A stretch of DNA of 64,000 bases from Comamonas sp. (GTDB taxonomy: Bacteria > Pseudomonadota > Gammaproteobacteria > Burkholderiales > Burkholderiaceae_C): contig JAQVCA010000004.1 in assembly GCA_028690035.1 (NCBI GenBank), positions 219,937 through 283,936 on the forward strand. The letters are read 5' to 3'. Positions 7,931 to 20,312 of this stretch are shown here, one piece after another. The notes below the pieces were generated by a model, which saw nothing but the letters and a program-made list of their open reading frames with translations, did no database searches and was not told where the DNA came from. Both the position numbers and the translations under genes were made by a program. The stretch's first letter is position 1; the number at the start of each line of letters is the position of its first letter.

Positions 7931-10753
7931 ATGACGACGCACAAGACGCATATCGCCTGGGGGTACCCATCCAGCGCCATGGTACTGGGGGGAATCACCC
8001 TGTTGTTGGGACTGGTCTTGACCTATGTCTTGGTGCAGCAGCAGCGCGTGGCCGATGCGGCCTTGGCGGAGGTGCGTTTTGTGGAAGAGGTGCGCTCGTC
8101 CACCGATGCCCTGTACCAGCGCATCGTCACGCAAACCGAGGTGGTGGCGGGCCTGCGCGATCTGTTCATCATCAACCCCTATCTGGATTTTGCGCAGTTC
8201 CAGCAAGTGGCCGATGCCCACGATGTGCGCCACCATTACCCGGAAATACGCTACCTGTCCTTCGTGCGCCACGTGCAGGCGCCGCAGTTGTCCGCCTACG
8301 TGCAGCGCATACGTGCCCAGGCCACCTACCGGGGACACAGCTTGCCCAGCCTGCCCACACCAGAGGTGGCATTGACTGCCGATGCAGGGAGTGAGGCTGG
8401 GGAGGGTGGTGAGGAGCGCACCTACTTTTTGCTGGAATACCTGTGGCCCTGGGAAGAGTCCCGGGTCGTTTGGGGCATGGATCTGAGCGCGCAGCCGGCC
8501 TTGCTGTCGGCGCTGCAGTCCTGCCGCGCCCGTGCTGGCCCGGCGGTATCGTCGCCGGTGGATGGGGCGCAGGCACGCGCGGATGCACCTGCCTTCATGC
8601 TGTGTCTGCCGGTGTTTGCGCCGCCCAGCTCGCCCTGGGAACTGGAGGCACCCTTCCTGGGCATCGTCGCGGCGGTGGTGGATGTGCATGGCGTGCTGGC
8701 CAGCGTGCAGCAGCAGGGGTTTTTGCGCGGTATTGCCGTGCAGTTGGAGGATGTGGGTGAGACCGCGGCGGCGTTCCATCCCAGCCAGTGGCTGGGTGCA
8801 TCGGACAACTTCGCCTTGGCCTCCGCGCGCCAGTACGCACAGCCGCAGGTGCGCCTGCTGCAGATCCACGACCGCTACTGGCGCCTGCGTTTCATGCCCA
8901 CCCAGCCCCTGCTGTCCGAGGCCGAACGCCTGCTGCCCTGGTCCATCGCCGGGGGTGGCACGACGCTGTCGGTGTTGCTGGCCGTCGGTCTGTGGTGGCT
9001 GCTGCGCCGCCAAGTCCAGCAAGCCGAATCCCTGAACCAAGCGCAGCAACGCAGCATCTTGGAGCACCTGCCTGTGGGCGTGAACCTGATGCTGCCCGAC
9101 GGGCGCTTCAGCTACCGCAATCCCGCCTTTCTGCAGATCACGGGCTACGATTTGCAAACCGTGCCCGACATCACCACCTGGTGGCTCAAGGCCTACCCCG
9201 ACCCGGCCTACCGCCAGCATGTGCGCACGCGCTGGAACACCCTGGCCGAGCAGGCGCGCCAGAGCAACGGGCTGATTGCGCCGCAAGAGTGCATCGTCAC
9301 CCATGCCGACGGGCAGCCGCGCACGCTACAAATCTCGGGTGCGCTGCTGGGCAGTGGCGAGCTGGTGGTGCTGCAAGACCTCACCTCCTACAAAGTGGCC
9401 GAAGCCAAGATCAACTACCTGGAGTTTTACGACGCACTGACGCAGCTGCCCAACCGGCGCTTGATGCTGAAAAACCTGCAGCAGGCGCTGATTGCCAGCA
9501 GCCGCCAGGGCGATTACGGCGCCGTGCTGATGCTGGACATCGACCACTTCAAGACCGTCAACGAGACCCTGGGCCATGAATCCGGCGATGCCCTGCTGCG
9601 CCAGGTGGCCGAACGGCTGCACAGCTGCACCCAAGAGCGCTACGTGGTGGCGCGCCATGGCGACGACGAGTTCGTGATCTTGCTCGAAGACCTGGCCCCC
9701 CAGGTGGGCCAAGCCGTCACTTTGGCCGAGGCCTTTGGGCGGCGTGTGCTGGAGGCCTTCCAGGCGCCCTTTGTGCTGGGCCAGCGCCCGCAGCACTGCA
9801 CCGTCAGCATCGGCATCGCGCTGTTTCAGGGCGAGGGCGATAGTGCCGACGAGCTGCTCAAACGCGCCGATCTGGCGATGTACCAGGCCAAGGTGGCCGG
9901 GCGCGATACGCTGCATTTCTATTCGCCCAGCATGCAGGCCAGCGTCCAGGCGCGGGTGCAGCTGGAAGCGGCGATGCGCCAGGGGCTGGAGCAGCAGCAC
10001 TTTGAGCTGCACTTCCAGCCCCAGATACACCATACCCGGGTCATTGCCTGTGAAGCGCTGTTGCGCTGGCGCAGGCCGGAGCACGGCATGGTTTCCCCCG
10101 CTGAATTTGTGCCGCTGGCTGAGGCTACCGGCCTCATCGTCCCTCTGGGCCACTGGGTGCTGCACGCCGCCTGCGCGCAGCTGGTGGCCTGGGCCGATCA
10201 GCCCCATTTGGCACACCTGCGCATTGCCATCAACGTCAGCGCCCGGCAATTCCACCAAAGCGATTTTGTGCAGCGCGTGCTGCACGCCATTGCCCATACT
10301 GGCGCCGATGCGCGCAAGCTGGAGCTGGAGCTGACCGAAGGCCTGCTGCTGCAGGATGTGGAAGACACCATCGAGAAGATGCTCGAGCTCAAGCGCCACG
10401 GCATCTCGTTCGCGCTGGACGACTTTGGCACCGGCTACTCGTCGCTGGCCTACCTCAAGCGCCTGCCGCTGGATCAGCTCAAGATCGACCAGGGCTTTGT
10501 GCGCGACATCCTGACCGACGCCAACGACGCCGCCATCGCCCGCACCGTGGTGGCGCTGGGCACCAGTTTGGGGCTGCATGTCATTGCCGAAGGCGTGGAA
10601 ACGGTCGCGCAGCGCGACTGCCTGCAAGGCTATGGTTGCCTGATGTGGCAGGGCTATCTGTTCAGCCGTCCATTGCCTGCCACGCAGTTTGCCGACTGGG
10701 TGCAGCAGTTTGAGGCGCAAGCGCCGTCGCAATCCAAGCCCATGTCGGACTGA
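7931..10753 (+). CDS. CHASE-PAS-GGDEF-EAL cyclic-di-GMP signalling protein
   Basis: A 940-residue inner-membrane sensor. Order: membrane helix (about 15-35); a periplasmic CHASE-like ligand domain; a second helix (about 335-360, 'LSVLLAVGLWWLL'); PAS (about 375-490); GGDEF (about 500-660); EAL (about 685-930). The EAL phosphodiesterase motifs look intact: E708 in 'EALLRW', 'INVSARQF', D830-D831 in 'DDFGTGYSS' and 'IAEGVET'. The GGDEF signature is altered to GDDEF (577-581), so cyclase activity is doubtful. A c-di-GMP-degrading output is the inference. ATG 7931 has AGGA 6-7 bases upstream, better than the in-frame GTG 7910 or ATG 7916. Confidence 0.9.
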   Translation: MTTHKTHIAWGYPSSAMVLGGITLLLGLVLTYVLVQQQRVADAALAEVRFVEEVRSSTDALYQRIVTQTEVVAGLRDLFIINPYLDFAQFQQVADAHDVRHHYPEIRYLSFVRHVQAPQLSAYVQRIRAQATYRGHSLPSLPTPEVALTADAGSEAGEGGEERTYFLLEYLWPWEESRVVWGMDLSAQPALLSALQSCRARAGPAVSSPVDGAQARADAPAFMLCLPVFAPPSSPWELEAPFLGIVAAVVDVHGVLASVQQQGFLRGIAVQLEDVGETAAAFHPSQWLGASDNFALASARQYAQPQVRLLQIHDRYWRLRFMPTQPLLSEAERLLPWSIAGGGTTLSVLLAVGLWWLLRRQVQQAESLNQAQQRSILEHLPVGVNLMLPDGRFSYRNPAFLQITGYDLQTVPDITTWWLKAYPDPAYRQHVRTRWNTLAEQARQSNGLIAPQECIVTHADGQPRTLQISGALLGSGELVVLQDLTSYKVAEAKINYLEFYDALTQLPNRRLMLKNLQQALIASSRQGDYGAVLMLDIDHFKTVNETLGHESGDALLRQVAERLHSCTQERYVVARHGDDEFVILLEDLAPQVGQAVTLAEAFGRRVLEAFQAPFVLGQRPQHCTVSIGIALFQGEGDSADELLKRADLAMYQAKVAGRDTLHFYSPSMQASVQARVQLEAAMRQGLEQQHFELHFQPQIHHTRVIACEALLRWRRPEHGMVSPAEFVPLAEATGLIVPLGHWVLHAACAQLVAWADQPHLAHLRIAINVSARQFHQSDFVQRVLHAIAHTGADARKLELELTEGLLLQDVEDTIEKMLELKRHGISFALDDFGTGYSSLAYLKRLPLDQLKIDQGFVRDILTDANDAAIARTVVALGTSLGLHVIAEGVETVAQRDCLQGYGCLMWQGYLFSRPLPATQFADWVQQFEAQAPSQSKPMSD

Positions 10754-10776
10754 ACCCGCATGCCCCGATCGAGGGG

Positions 10777-11487
10777 TCAGGGTTCGGGAAAGAAATACCC
10801 CGATTTGTGCGGGTTGCGGCTGCTGCCCAGGCACAGCTTGAGGCGCGCTTCCATGTACTGGCGCACCTCCATACGGTCGCACATCTGTGCCAAGTCTTCC
10901 CAATACAGCAGACTGGTGAAGACGGGTTTGGCGGCTTCAGCAGCCTCGGGCGCAGCGCTGGCCTCGGCCTCCTGCGGCGCGGCAGCGGGCAGCGGTGTGT
11001 GTACAAACAGCGGCGTCGTGACCGGCGTGTAGTGCTGCACAGGCCGGTCGGCGGCCTCTTCCTTGCGCTTGGAGGTCAGCACAAAGTAATGGTGCTTGGC
11101 ATTGAGCAGGTGCGGTTTTTTCGTGGTGTCGAACACCTTGTCCAGGCGCTCCTGGGTTTTGGCCACATCGGCGGCGTAGCTCCAGTGCGTCAGGTACTTG
11201 GTTTCGATGAACAAAAACACCTTGTGCGCCGGGTCGCAGATCAGCACGTCCGAGAGCTTGCTGCGCAGGCGCTCGTGCATCAGATAGGCATGCGTGTCGA
11301 ACGACAGCTGGGGCGTGTGCACCCGCAGGTCTTCGCGGCGGGCCGCTTCCTGGATGTAGCGATTGAACTGGACGATGCGCTTGGAATACCCCGGCGTAAA
11401 TTCGTTGAAAAAATAGCCAGCGAAAAACTTGGTGCAGAGGTTGCGCTCTTTTTCCGATTCGATGAGGGGAGCGTTCGCGAAGATCAC
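10777..11487 (-). CDS. Uncharacterised protein, candidate PD-(D/E)XK nuclease
   Basis: A protein of about 236 residues taking GTG 11487, which has a CAGGA Shine-Dalgarno; TTG 11526 is the longer alternative. Residues 76-97 read 'SKLSDVLICD...VFLFIETK', i.e. an Asp (D80) followed by a hydrophobic strand and E95-x-K97. This is the core pattern of the restriction-endonuclease-like fold, and a helix with Lys and Gln follows. A low-complexity Ala/Glu/Pro linker (about 160-190) precedes a C-terminal helical tail. I know no named family for it. It stands alone between a signalling gene and gatB with no methylase nearby, so a repair or maintenance role is as likely as restriction. Confidence 0.6.
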   Translation of the reverse strand: MIFANAPLIESEKERNLCTKFFAGYFFNEFTPGYSKRIVQFNRYIQEAARREDLRVHTPQLSFDTHAYLMHERLRSKLSDVLICDPAHKVFLFIETKYLTHWSYAADVAKTQERLDKVFDTTKKPHLLNAKHHYFVLTSKRKEEAADRPVQHYTPVTTPLFVHTPLPAAAPQEAEASAAPEAAEAAKPVFTSLLYWEDLAQMCDRMEVRQYMEARLKLCLGSSRNPHKSGYFFPEP

Positions 11488-11596
11488 AAAAATTTTCCTG
11501 AGCAGGCAGCAGCGTAACGACGGCAAGACAACAAAGCTGCAGGCATGTGCTGCCTGCGGCCTTCAGCACCAGGCATCCCAGGCGGGATGCACCGCT

Positions 11597-13042
<1,446 letters not shown>

Positions 13043-13109
13043 GGGAGCCTCTTTAAAAAAGTGAGCTGGTGGCGCTGATTGGGTAAAGGTTTCAATGTGT
13101 TTTGTTGTT

Positions 13110-13146
13110 GAAAACCTCTTCCAATAAGCGCTAGCAGCTATAAATT
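13110..13146. repeat. Dispersed intergenic repeat between gatA and gatB
   Basis: It carries the common core 'aataagcgctagcagctat', matching the copies at 971, 2974, 20181, 42605, 51571 and 56990. It fills most of the 110-base gap between gatA and gatB. Confidence 0.7.
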
Positions 13147-13152
13147 TGTGAT

Positions 13153-14643
13153 TTACCGCGTGGCCGGGGCGCGCAGGTGGAAGTCGGTGGCCAGCTGCAA
13201 GCGGTGCGCGGCCTGCAGCAGGCGCCCTTCCTGGAAGTAGTTGCCAATCAGCTGCAGGCCCACGGGCAGACCCTCGGCGCCGCTGCCGGCGGGCAGGCTC
13301 ATGGCGGGCAGACCCGCCAGCGAGGCGGGCAGGGTGAACACGTCGGCCAGGTAGTTGCTCACCGGATCGGACAGGGTGCCCAGCTTCCAGGCCACGCTGG
13401 GCGCCACCGGGCCGGCAATGACGTCGCACTGCTGGAAGGCGGCCTGGAAGTCGTTGGCGATCAGGCGGCGGATTTTTTGCGCCTTCAGGTAGTAGGCGTC
13501 GTAATAGCCTTCCGAGAGCACGTAGGTGCCGATCATGATGCGCCGCTGCACCTCTTCGCCAAAGGCCTGGCTGCGCGTCTTTTTGTACATGTCGTTCAGA
13601 TCGGTGTACTCAGGGGCGCGGTAGCCGTAGCGCACGCCGTCCAGGCGCGAGAGGTTGGAGCTGGCTTCGGCCGGGCTGATGATGTAGTAGGCGGGCACGG
13701 CCAGGGGGCTGTGCGGCAGTTGCACCGGCACCAGCGTGGCACCCAGTTTTTCGTATTCCTTGAGCGCGGCATCCAGGGCGGCGCGCACATCGTCGTGCAG
13801 GCCTTCGCCAAAGAACTCGGTCGGAATGCCGATGCGCAGCCCCTCAATGCCGTTGCCCAGTGCGCGGGTGAAGTTTTCCTCGGGCACATCCAGGCTGGTG
13901 GCATCGCGCGCGCCATCGGGGCCGCACACCAGCGACAGCAGCAGCGCGCAATCTTGGGCGCTGTGCGCCATGACCCCGGCCTGGTCCAGGCTGGAGGCGT
14001 AGGCAATCATGCCGTAGCGGCTGGCGCGGCCATAGGTGGGCTTGATGCCGGTGATGCCGCAAAACGCCGCAGGCTGGCGGATCGAGCCGCCGGTGTCGGT
14101 GCCGGTGGCCGCGGCCACCAGGCGCGCGGCCACGGCAGCGGCGCTGCCACCCGACGAGCCGCCGGGCACGCGGCTGGTGTCCCAGGGGTTGAGCGCGGGC
14201 TGCGCGGTACTGGCGCCCACGGGGGGCACGGCGGTGCTTTCGTTGCCATTGCCCATGGCAAATTCGTCGCAGCTGAGTTTGCCCAGCGTCACGCAGCCGG
14301 CATCGGCCAGGCGCGCCACCACGGTGGCATCAAAGGGCGAGCGGTAGCCTTGCAGCATGCGGCTGGCCGCGCTGGTGGGAAAGTCGCGCGTGACGAACAC
14401 GTCTTTGTGGCCAATCGGCACGCCGGCCAGAGGGCCTGCCGTGCCGGCGGCCACAGCGGCATCCTGGGCGCGGGCCTGGGCCAGGGTGACGTCTTCGTCC
14501 ATGGCCAGGAAGGCCCCCAGCGCCTGCTGCGCCTTGGCGCGTTGCAGGAAGTGCTGGGCCGCTTCCACGGCAGAGACTTGCTGGTTGCGAATGCGGGCGG
14601 CCAGCTCGGCCACGCCCAGTTGGTGCAGATCGGGAGTGCTCAT
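13153..14643 (-). CDS. gatA: Glutamyl-tRNA(Gln) amidotransferase subunit A
   Basis: The 496-residue amidase subunit that releases ammonia from glutamine for GatB. The Ser-cisSer-Lys triad is visible: K80 in 'GHKDVF', cis-S163 in 'GGSSGGS' and nucleophile S187 in 'DTGGSIR'; the 24-residue S-S spacing is the family's. ATG 14643 begins '[10 protein letters not shown]'; a start six codons upstream is possible but adds only non-conserved residues. It lies 70 bases after gatC. Confidence 0.97.
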   Translation of the reverse strand: MSTPDLHQLGVAELAARIRNQQVSAVEAAQHFLQRAKAQQALGAFLAMDEDVTLAQARAQDAAVAAGTAGPLAGVPIGHKDVFVTRDFPTSAASRMLQGYRSPFDATVVARLADAGCVTLGKLSCDEFAMGNGNESTAVPPVGASTAQPALNPWDTSRVPGGSSGGSAAAVAARLVAAATGTDTGGSIRQPAAFCGITGIKPTYGRASRYGMIAYASSLDQAGVMAHSAQDCALLLSLVCGPDGARDATSLDVPEENFTRALGNGIEGLRIGIPTEFFGEGLHDDVRAALDAALKEYEKLGATLVPVQLPHSPLAVPAYYIISPAEASSNLSRLDGVRYGYRAPEYTDLNDMYKKTRSQAFGEEVQRRIMIGTYVLSEGYYDAYYLKAQKIRRLIANDFQAAFQQCDVIAGPVAPSVAWKLGTLSDPVSNYLADVFTLPASLAGLPAMSLPAGSGAEGLPVGLQLIGNYFQEGRLLQAAHRLQLATDFHLRAPATR

Positions 14644-14713
14644 GGGTGTTCTTTGGTGCAAAAGGGCAGGGGCGCAGACCGGGGCACAGCCCCGCGCAGC
14701 GGTGGCGATGGGG

Positions 14714-15013
14714 TTATTCGATCACCTTGGGCACCAGGAACAGGCCCTGTTCGGCCGCCGGTGCATTGCGCAGGTAGGCCTGGCGCTGGTTGGCTTCGCT
14801 GACCACATCCTCTTGCAGGCGCAGCTGGATGTCCTGAATGACCGAGACCGGGTGCGTCAGCGGTTCCACGCCCGTGGTATCGACGGACTGCATCTGCGCG
14901 ACCATGCCAAAAAAGTCGTTCAGCTGGGTGAGCATGCGCGCGCTGTGCTCGGGGCTCAGTTCCAGGCGTGCCAGGTTGGCGATGCGGTCGATGTCTTGGG
15001 AGGTAAGTGCCAT
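14714..15013 (-). CDS. gatC: Amidotransferase subunit GatC
   Basis: A 99-residue protein, the family length, with the conserved opening '[14 protein letters not shown]' and middle 'VEPLTHP'. It wraps around and stabilises the GatA/GatB contact and has no catalytic role. First gene of the gatCAB operon, divergent from mreB across a 218-base promoter region. Confidence 0.96.
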   Translation of the reverse strand: MALTSQDIDRIANLARLELSPEHSARMLTQLNDFFGMVAQMQSVDTTGVEPLTHPVSVIQDIQLRLQEDVVSEANQRQAYLRNAPAAEQGLFLVPKVIE

Positions 15014-15231
15014 GGTGCGATGCCGGTCAGAAACCGGATGTAAAGCTGGTGGACTGTGGTGTACAGGCCTAAGTGTTTCATAGGGATGCGTTATTATCTT
15101 GCCTTTGCGCGTACGCCGGTTTATATGGCAACCGCAAAACGCAAAAACATCCCCCCCACCCCCCCTGTTTGTACCCTATCAGCCCCGGCGACGGCCCGCC
15201 GAAGCGCATGCCGTGCCGTAAAGGATTTTGA

Positions 15232-16275
<1,044 letters not shown>

Positions 16276-16299
16276 GCACCCCAGAGCCTTGGCGCTGGC

Positions 16300-17304
16300 A
16301 TGAGCCTGCGAACGCTGGAGCGCGATGCTCCCTCCCTGTTCAAGAAAAGCCTGCCCGAGCCGGTGCAGTTGGTGGTGCTGTGCGTGCTGGCGCTGGTGCT
16401 GATGCTGGCCGATGCGCGCCTGCACATCACCAACCCGGTGCGCCAGGCGATTGCCACGGTGCTCTTTCCGGCGCAGTGGGCCTTGCTGCAGCCGCTGCGT
16501 GCGCTGGGCGATGGCTTGCACTACATGGAAACCGTGCAGGTGGCACAAAGTGCCGCCCACGAAGCCCAGCGCCAGCTGGCCGCCATGAGCCTGGAGGCGC
16601 GTCAAGCCCAAGAGCTGGAAGAAGAAAACCGCCGCTTGCGCGCCTTGCTGGAGTTGCGCCCGCGCTTGCAAGTGCCCGCCCTGGCCGCTGAGGTGGTTTA
16701 TGAATCGCCCGACAGCTACACGCGCCGGGTGATTCTGGACAAAGGCCAGGTGGCTGGCGTGTTGCCCGGCAGCCCCGTGGTCGATGAGCGCGGTGTGCTG
16801 GGGCAGGTGGTGCGCGTGCAGCCCTTCACCAGCGAGGTGCGCCTGCTCGTGGACCGCGATCTGGCCATTCCCGTGCTCATCGAGCGCACGGGCGTGCGCG
16901 GCATTGTCTATGGCCGTGCCTCCAACTTGGGGGCCGATGTGGTGGAGCTGCGCTATATCTCCGGGGATGTGGATATCCAAGAAGGCGATGTGCTGCTGAC
17001 CAGCGGCATCGATGGCGTCTATCCTGCCCGACTGCCGGTGGCGCGCATCATGGTGGTCGAGCGCCAGGGTGCGACCGCGTTCCTGCGTATCGATGGCGAG
17101 CCCATGGCGCGCATGCAGGGCGCGCGCCATGTGATGGTGCTGGCCCCCTGGCAGGAAGCACTGGCGGCGCAGCTGCCTGCGGCCGCCGAGCTGCGCGCGC
17201 TTGTTGCACCCCAGGCCGATGCCGCCCAGCAAGCGCGTGAGGACAAGTCTGCACAGCGCCGCGCCGGCGGCAGTCTGCCCGGACAGAAGGAGTCTGCCCC
17301 ATGA
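16300..17304 (+). CDS. mreC: Rod-shape determining protein MreC
   Basis: A 334-residue bitopic protein: one membrane helix (about residues 22-42), a periplasmic coiled coil (about 75-115, ending 'EENRRLRALLEL') and two beta-barrel domains ('VVYESPDSYTRRVILDKG', 'GVLGQVV'). It scaffolds PBP2 and MreB in the elongasome. The C-terminus has an Ala/Gln-rich tail after about residue 285. It overlaps mreD by ATGA at 17301-17304, indicating translational coupling. Confidence 0.96.
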   Translation: MSLRTLERDAPSLFKKSLPEPVQLVVLCVLALVLMLADARLHITNPVRQAIATVLFPAQWALLQPLRALGDGLHYMETVQVAQSAAHEAQRQLAAMSLEARQAQELEEENRRLRALLELRPRLQVPALAAEVVYESPDSYTRRVILDKGQVAGVLPGSPVVDERGVLGQVVRVQPFTSEVRLLVDRDLAIPVLIERTGVRGIVYGRASNLGADVVELRYISGDVDIQEGDVLLTSGIDGVYPARLPVARIMVVERQGATAFLRIDGEPMARMQGARHVMVLAPWQEALAAQLPAAAELRALVAPQADAAQQAREDKSAQRRAGGSLPGQKESAP

Positions 17305-17819
17305 TCATGCCGCGCGGCGAACAGCTGTTGCTGCCCGCCAGCCCCTGGTTCATTGCGCTGAGCATTCTGTGTGCTCTGCTGCTCAATCTCTTGCCCACCG
17401 GCAGCTGGGTGGGCATGCCCGACATGCTGTTGCTGGTGCTGGCCTTCTGGGGGGTGCACCAGCCCCGGCGTGTCGGGCTGGTCTGGGCCTTTGCGCTGGG
17501 GCTGTCCATGGATGTGCAGCACACGGCCTTGCTTGGGCAGCATGCCTTGGCCTATGTGCTGGTGATGTATGTGGCCCAGCACAACAGCCGCCGCTTGCTC
17601 TGGTTTTCTGGTTGGTACCAGGCGGTGCAGATGCTGCCCCTGTTTGTCATGGCGCACGGCTTGCAGTTGCTGACGCGCCTGGTGGCGGGCGATATGTTTC
17701 CTGGTCTCTGGCTGGCATTGGCGCCTTTGCTCGAAGGCTTGCTGTGGCCGCTGGCAGTGGCTTTGCTGCTGGCGCCCCAGCGCCGCGCCCCGGTGAGCGA
17801 CGATGAACGACCCCTGTAG
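17301..17819 (+). CDS. mreD: Rod-shape determining protein MreD
   Basis: A 172-residue integral inner-membrane protein with about five hydrophobic helices, including 'WFIALSILCALLLNLLP' near the start, and the family segment 'GLSMDVQHTALLGQHAL'. Member of the elongation complex with MreC and PBP2. The start overlaps the mreC stop by four bases. Confidence 0.95.
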   Translation: MIMPRGEQLLLPASPWFIALSILCALLLNLLPTGSWVGMPDMLLLVLAFWGVHQPRRVGLVWAFALGLSMDVQHTALLGQHALAYVLVMYVAQHNSRRLLWFSGWYQAVQMLPLFVMAHGLQLLTRLVAGDMFPGLWLALAPLLEGLLWPLAVALLLAPQRRAPVSDDERPL

Positions 17820-17879
17820 AACCCATCCGGGCGGCCAGCATGGCGGTGGGCGTCGCGTGCCCGCCTGCGGAGGGCGCCC

Positions 17880-20030
17880 ATGAGGGTGCGTGGGCGCAGC
17901 CTGTACACCTTCGCGCAGGAGCAAGGCTTTCGCTGGCGCGTGGGCACCCTGGCCGTGGTCGTGCTGCTGCTGTTCCTGCTGCTGGCCTACCGCCTGTACG
18001 TGCTGCAGGTGCAGCGCCACGAGGTCTTTGCCCAGCGCGCCGAAAGCAACCGCACGGCGGTGGTGCCCATCGTGCCCAATCGGGGTCGCATCGTCGATCG
18101 CAACGGTGTGGTGCTGGCCACCAACTACGCGGCCTACACCCTGGAGATCACGCGCTCCAAGGTCGATGACCTGGAGGGCACCATCGACGCGCTGGCCGGG
18201 CTGCTGCCCATCAGCGCGCGCGATCGGCGTCAGTTCAAGCGCCTGATGGCCGACAGCAAGAGCTTTGAATCCATTCCCCTGCGCACCCGCCTGACCGATG
18301 AAGAGGTGGCGCGCTTTACAGCGCAGCGCTGGCGCTTTCCCGGGGTGGACATCAAGGCGCGGTTGTTTCGCTCCTACCCCCTGGAAGATGCCGCGGGCCA
18401 TGTGGTGGGTTACATCAGCCGCATCAACCAAAAAGAGAAAGAAGCGATTGAGGACTCGGAGGACGCCGCCAACTACCGGGGCACCGAAGTCATTGGCAAG
18501 CTGGGTATCGAGCAAAGCTACGAGCGCCATTTGCATGGCCAGACCGGCTGGGAACAGCTGGAAACCACGGCCGGTGGCTACGCGGTGCGCCGCCTGAGCA
18601 GCCGCAGCGCCACATCCGGCAGCACCGTGGTGCTGAGCCTGGACATTGGGCTGCAGAAAATGGTCGAAGACCTGTTTGGCGAACGCCGTGGCGCTTTGGT
18701 GGCCATTGATCCCAACAATGGCGAGGTGCTGGCGTTTGTCAGCAAACCCACCTACGACGTGAACCTGTTCGTCGGCGGCATCGACCAAGAAAACTGGGAC
18801 GCGCTGAACACCTCCATCGACCGCCCGCTGCTCAACCGCGCACTGCGCGGCACCTATCCCCCCGGCTCCACCTACAAACCCTTTATGGGCCTGGCCGGTC
18901 TGGAGTCGGGCAAGCGCAAGATCAACACCATCATCCAGGACAACGGCAGCTGGACCTTTGGTGGCCACACCTTCCGCTCGGGCCACCCCAATGGGCCGAC
19001 GGATCTGCGCCGCTCCATCATCAAATCCTCCAACGTGTACTACTACATGCTGGCCAACGACATGGGCGTGGACATGATCCACGACTACCTCTCGCCCATG
19101 GGTTTTGGCGAGCGCACGGGCATCGATCTGGAAGGGGAAGCCCGTGGCGTGCTGCCCAGCATGCAGTGGAAGCGCGACACCTACAAACGCCCCGAGCAGA
19201 AAAAATGGTACGCCGGCGAGACCATCTCCTTGGGCATTGGCCAGGGCTACAACCACTTTTCCATGCTGCAGCTGGCCCATGCCACGGCCATGCTGGCCAA
19301 CAGCGGTGTGAAACACCGACCCCACCTGGGCCTGGGCCTGATCGACCCAGTCACGCGCCAGTACCAGCCCCTGCCTCAGCCACCCGGTGTCGATCTGGGG
19401 TACCAGAGCGAGCATGTGCAGGCCGTGCGCGATGCGCTGCACGCCGTCACCACCGAGGGCACAGCACGGCGCGTCTTTGCGCGTGCGCCCTACACCTCGG
19501 CCGGCAAGACCGGCACGGCCCAGGCCGTCACCATTGGCCAAAAAGAGCGCTACAACGCAGCCAAACTGGCCGAGCACCAGCGCGACCATTCGCTCTACAT
19601 TGCCTATGCCCCCGCCGACAAACCGCAGATTGCCGTGGCCGTGATCGTGGAGAACGCCGGTTTTGGCGCTGCTGCCGCCGCCCCGTTGGCGCGGCGCGTG
19701 TTTGATTACTGGTTGCTGGGCCATTACCCCAGCGAGCAGGACATGACCGCCATGCGCCTGGGGCAGGTCGGCGCGCCCTTGGGCACGCCGCGCCGCGCCG
19801 CTGACATGTTGGCCAACTTTGAGTACATCGAGATCCCGGGGCTGGCACCTCGCGTCTTGCCCTGGGTACCTCCGGAAGGTGCGCAGGGCAGCAGCCTGGC
19901 AGACCCTACGGCAGATACCGTCGCCGATATGCAGGCAGATGCCGAAGCCGCAGACCCCGAAGCTGCCGAAGCAGTCCAGAGCACGCCAACCCTGCTGCCT
20001 GCACCCGAAGGCCTACCAGCCGCAGACTGA
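17880..20030 (+). CDS. mrdA: Penicillin-binding protein 2 (peptidoglycan transpeptidase)
   Basis: A 716-residue class B PBP that cross-links peptidoglycan during elongation. It has an N-terminal anchor helix (about 20-42), a dimerisation domain with 'NRGRIVDRNG', then the transpeptidase motifs S330-T-Y-K333, S383-S-N385 and K543-T-G545. An Ala/Glu/Asp/Pro-rich tail of about 60 residues extends past the catalytic domain, longer than usual. ATG 17880 follows a GGAGG Shine-Dalgarno. The expected partner gene rodA does not follow. Confidence 0.97.
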   Translation: MRVRGRSLYTFAQEQGFRWRVGTLAVVVLLLFLLLAYRLYVLQVQRHEVFAQRAESNRTAVVPIVPNRGRIVDRNGVVLATNYAAYTLEITRSKVDDLEGTIDALAGLLPISARDRRQFKRLMADSKSFESIPLRTRLTDEEVARFTAQRWRFPGVDIKARLFRSYPLEDAAGHVVGYISRINQKEKEAIEDSEDAANYRGTEVIGKLGIEQSYERHLHGQTGWEQLETTAGGYAVRRLSSRSATSGSTVVLSLDIGLQKMVEDLFGERRGALVAIDPNNGEVLAFVSKPTYDVNLFVGGIDQENWDALNTSIDRPLLNRALRGTYPPGSTYKPFMGLAGLESGKRKINTIIQDNGSWTFGGHTFRSGHPNGPTDLRRSIIKSSNVYYYMLANDMGVDMIHDYLSPMGFGERTGIDLEGEARGVLPSMQWKRDTYKRPEQKKWYAGETISLGIGQGYNHFSMLQLAHATAMLANSGVKHRPHLGLGLIDPVTRQYQPLPQPPGVDLGYQSEHVQAVRDALHAVTTEGTARRVFARAPYTSAGKTGTAQAVTIGQKERYNAAKLAEHQRDHSLYIAYAPADKPQIAVAVIVENAGFGAAAAAPLARRVFDYWLLGHYPSEQDMTAMRLGQVGAPLGTPRRAADMLANFEYIEIPGLAPRVLPWVPPEGAQGSSLADPTADTVADMQADAEAADPEAAEAVQSTPTLLPAPEGLPAAD

Positions 20031-20312
20031 TGGCAAAAAAGCGGGCCACCATGCGCACCCCCTCGACTTGGATGACGATGCCTTGAACGCAACCAAAGAA
20101 ATCGCCCGCGCGGAAAACACCAGCCATGCTCACTTAATACAAGCGCTTCCCGCTTAAAAACAAACGGTTTCAAGCACTTTTGATGCTGAAACCCTTATAC
20201 ATCAAGCGCCTGCAGCTATCTTTTACAGCCCCTTACAACCCGAATAGCCCTAATGCCATCTTGGCAATGGCTTTTGCGTTTTGGCGGCAAACGCGCTCTT
20301 ACACTGCGGCGC
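20031..20312. other. Intergenic region after mrdA, no gene seen
   Basis: 282 bases with no convincing coding frame. It contains one dispersed repeat copy (20181-20222) and marks the junction between the conserved cell-shape operon and the polysaccharide region. Confidence 0.6.
20181..20222. repeat. Dispersed intergenic repeat after mrdA
   Basis: The copy reads 'acccttatacatcaagcg' then 'cctgcagctat', matching the shared core in the same orientation as the other copies. Confidence 0.65.

Noticed and set aside
7103..9304. A 733-codon minus-strand open frame opposite the MBL hydrolase and signalling genes
   Set aside because: It is a shadow of GC-rich coding DNA: the plus-strand proteins have complete catalytic motifs, while this one is His/Gln/Gly-rich with no domain.
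17019..19724. A 901-codon minus-strand open frame opposite mreC, mreD and mrdA
   Set aside because: Antisense to three well-defined proteins with overlapping starts; composition is typical of reverse-frame translation.
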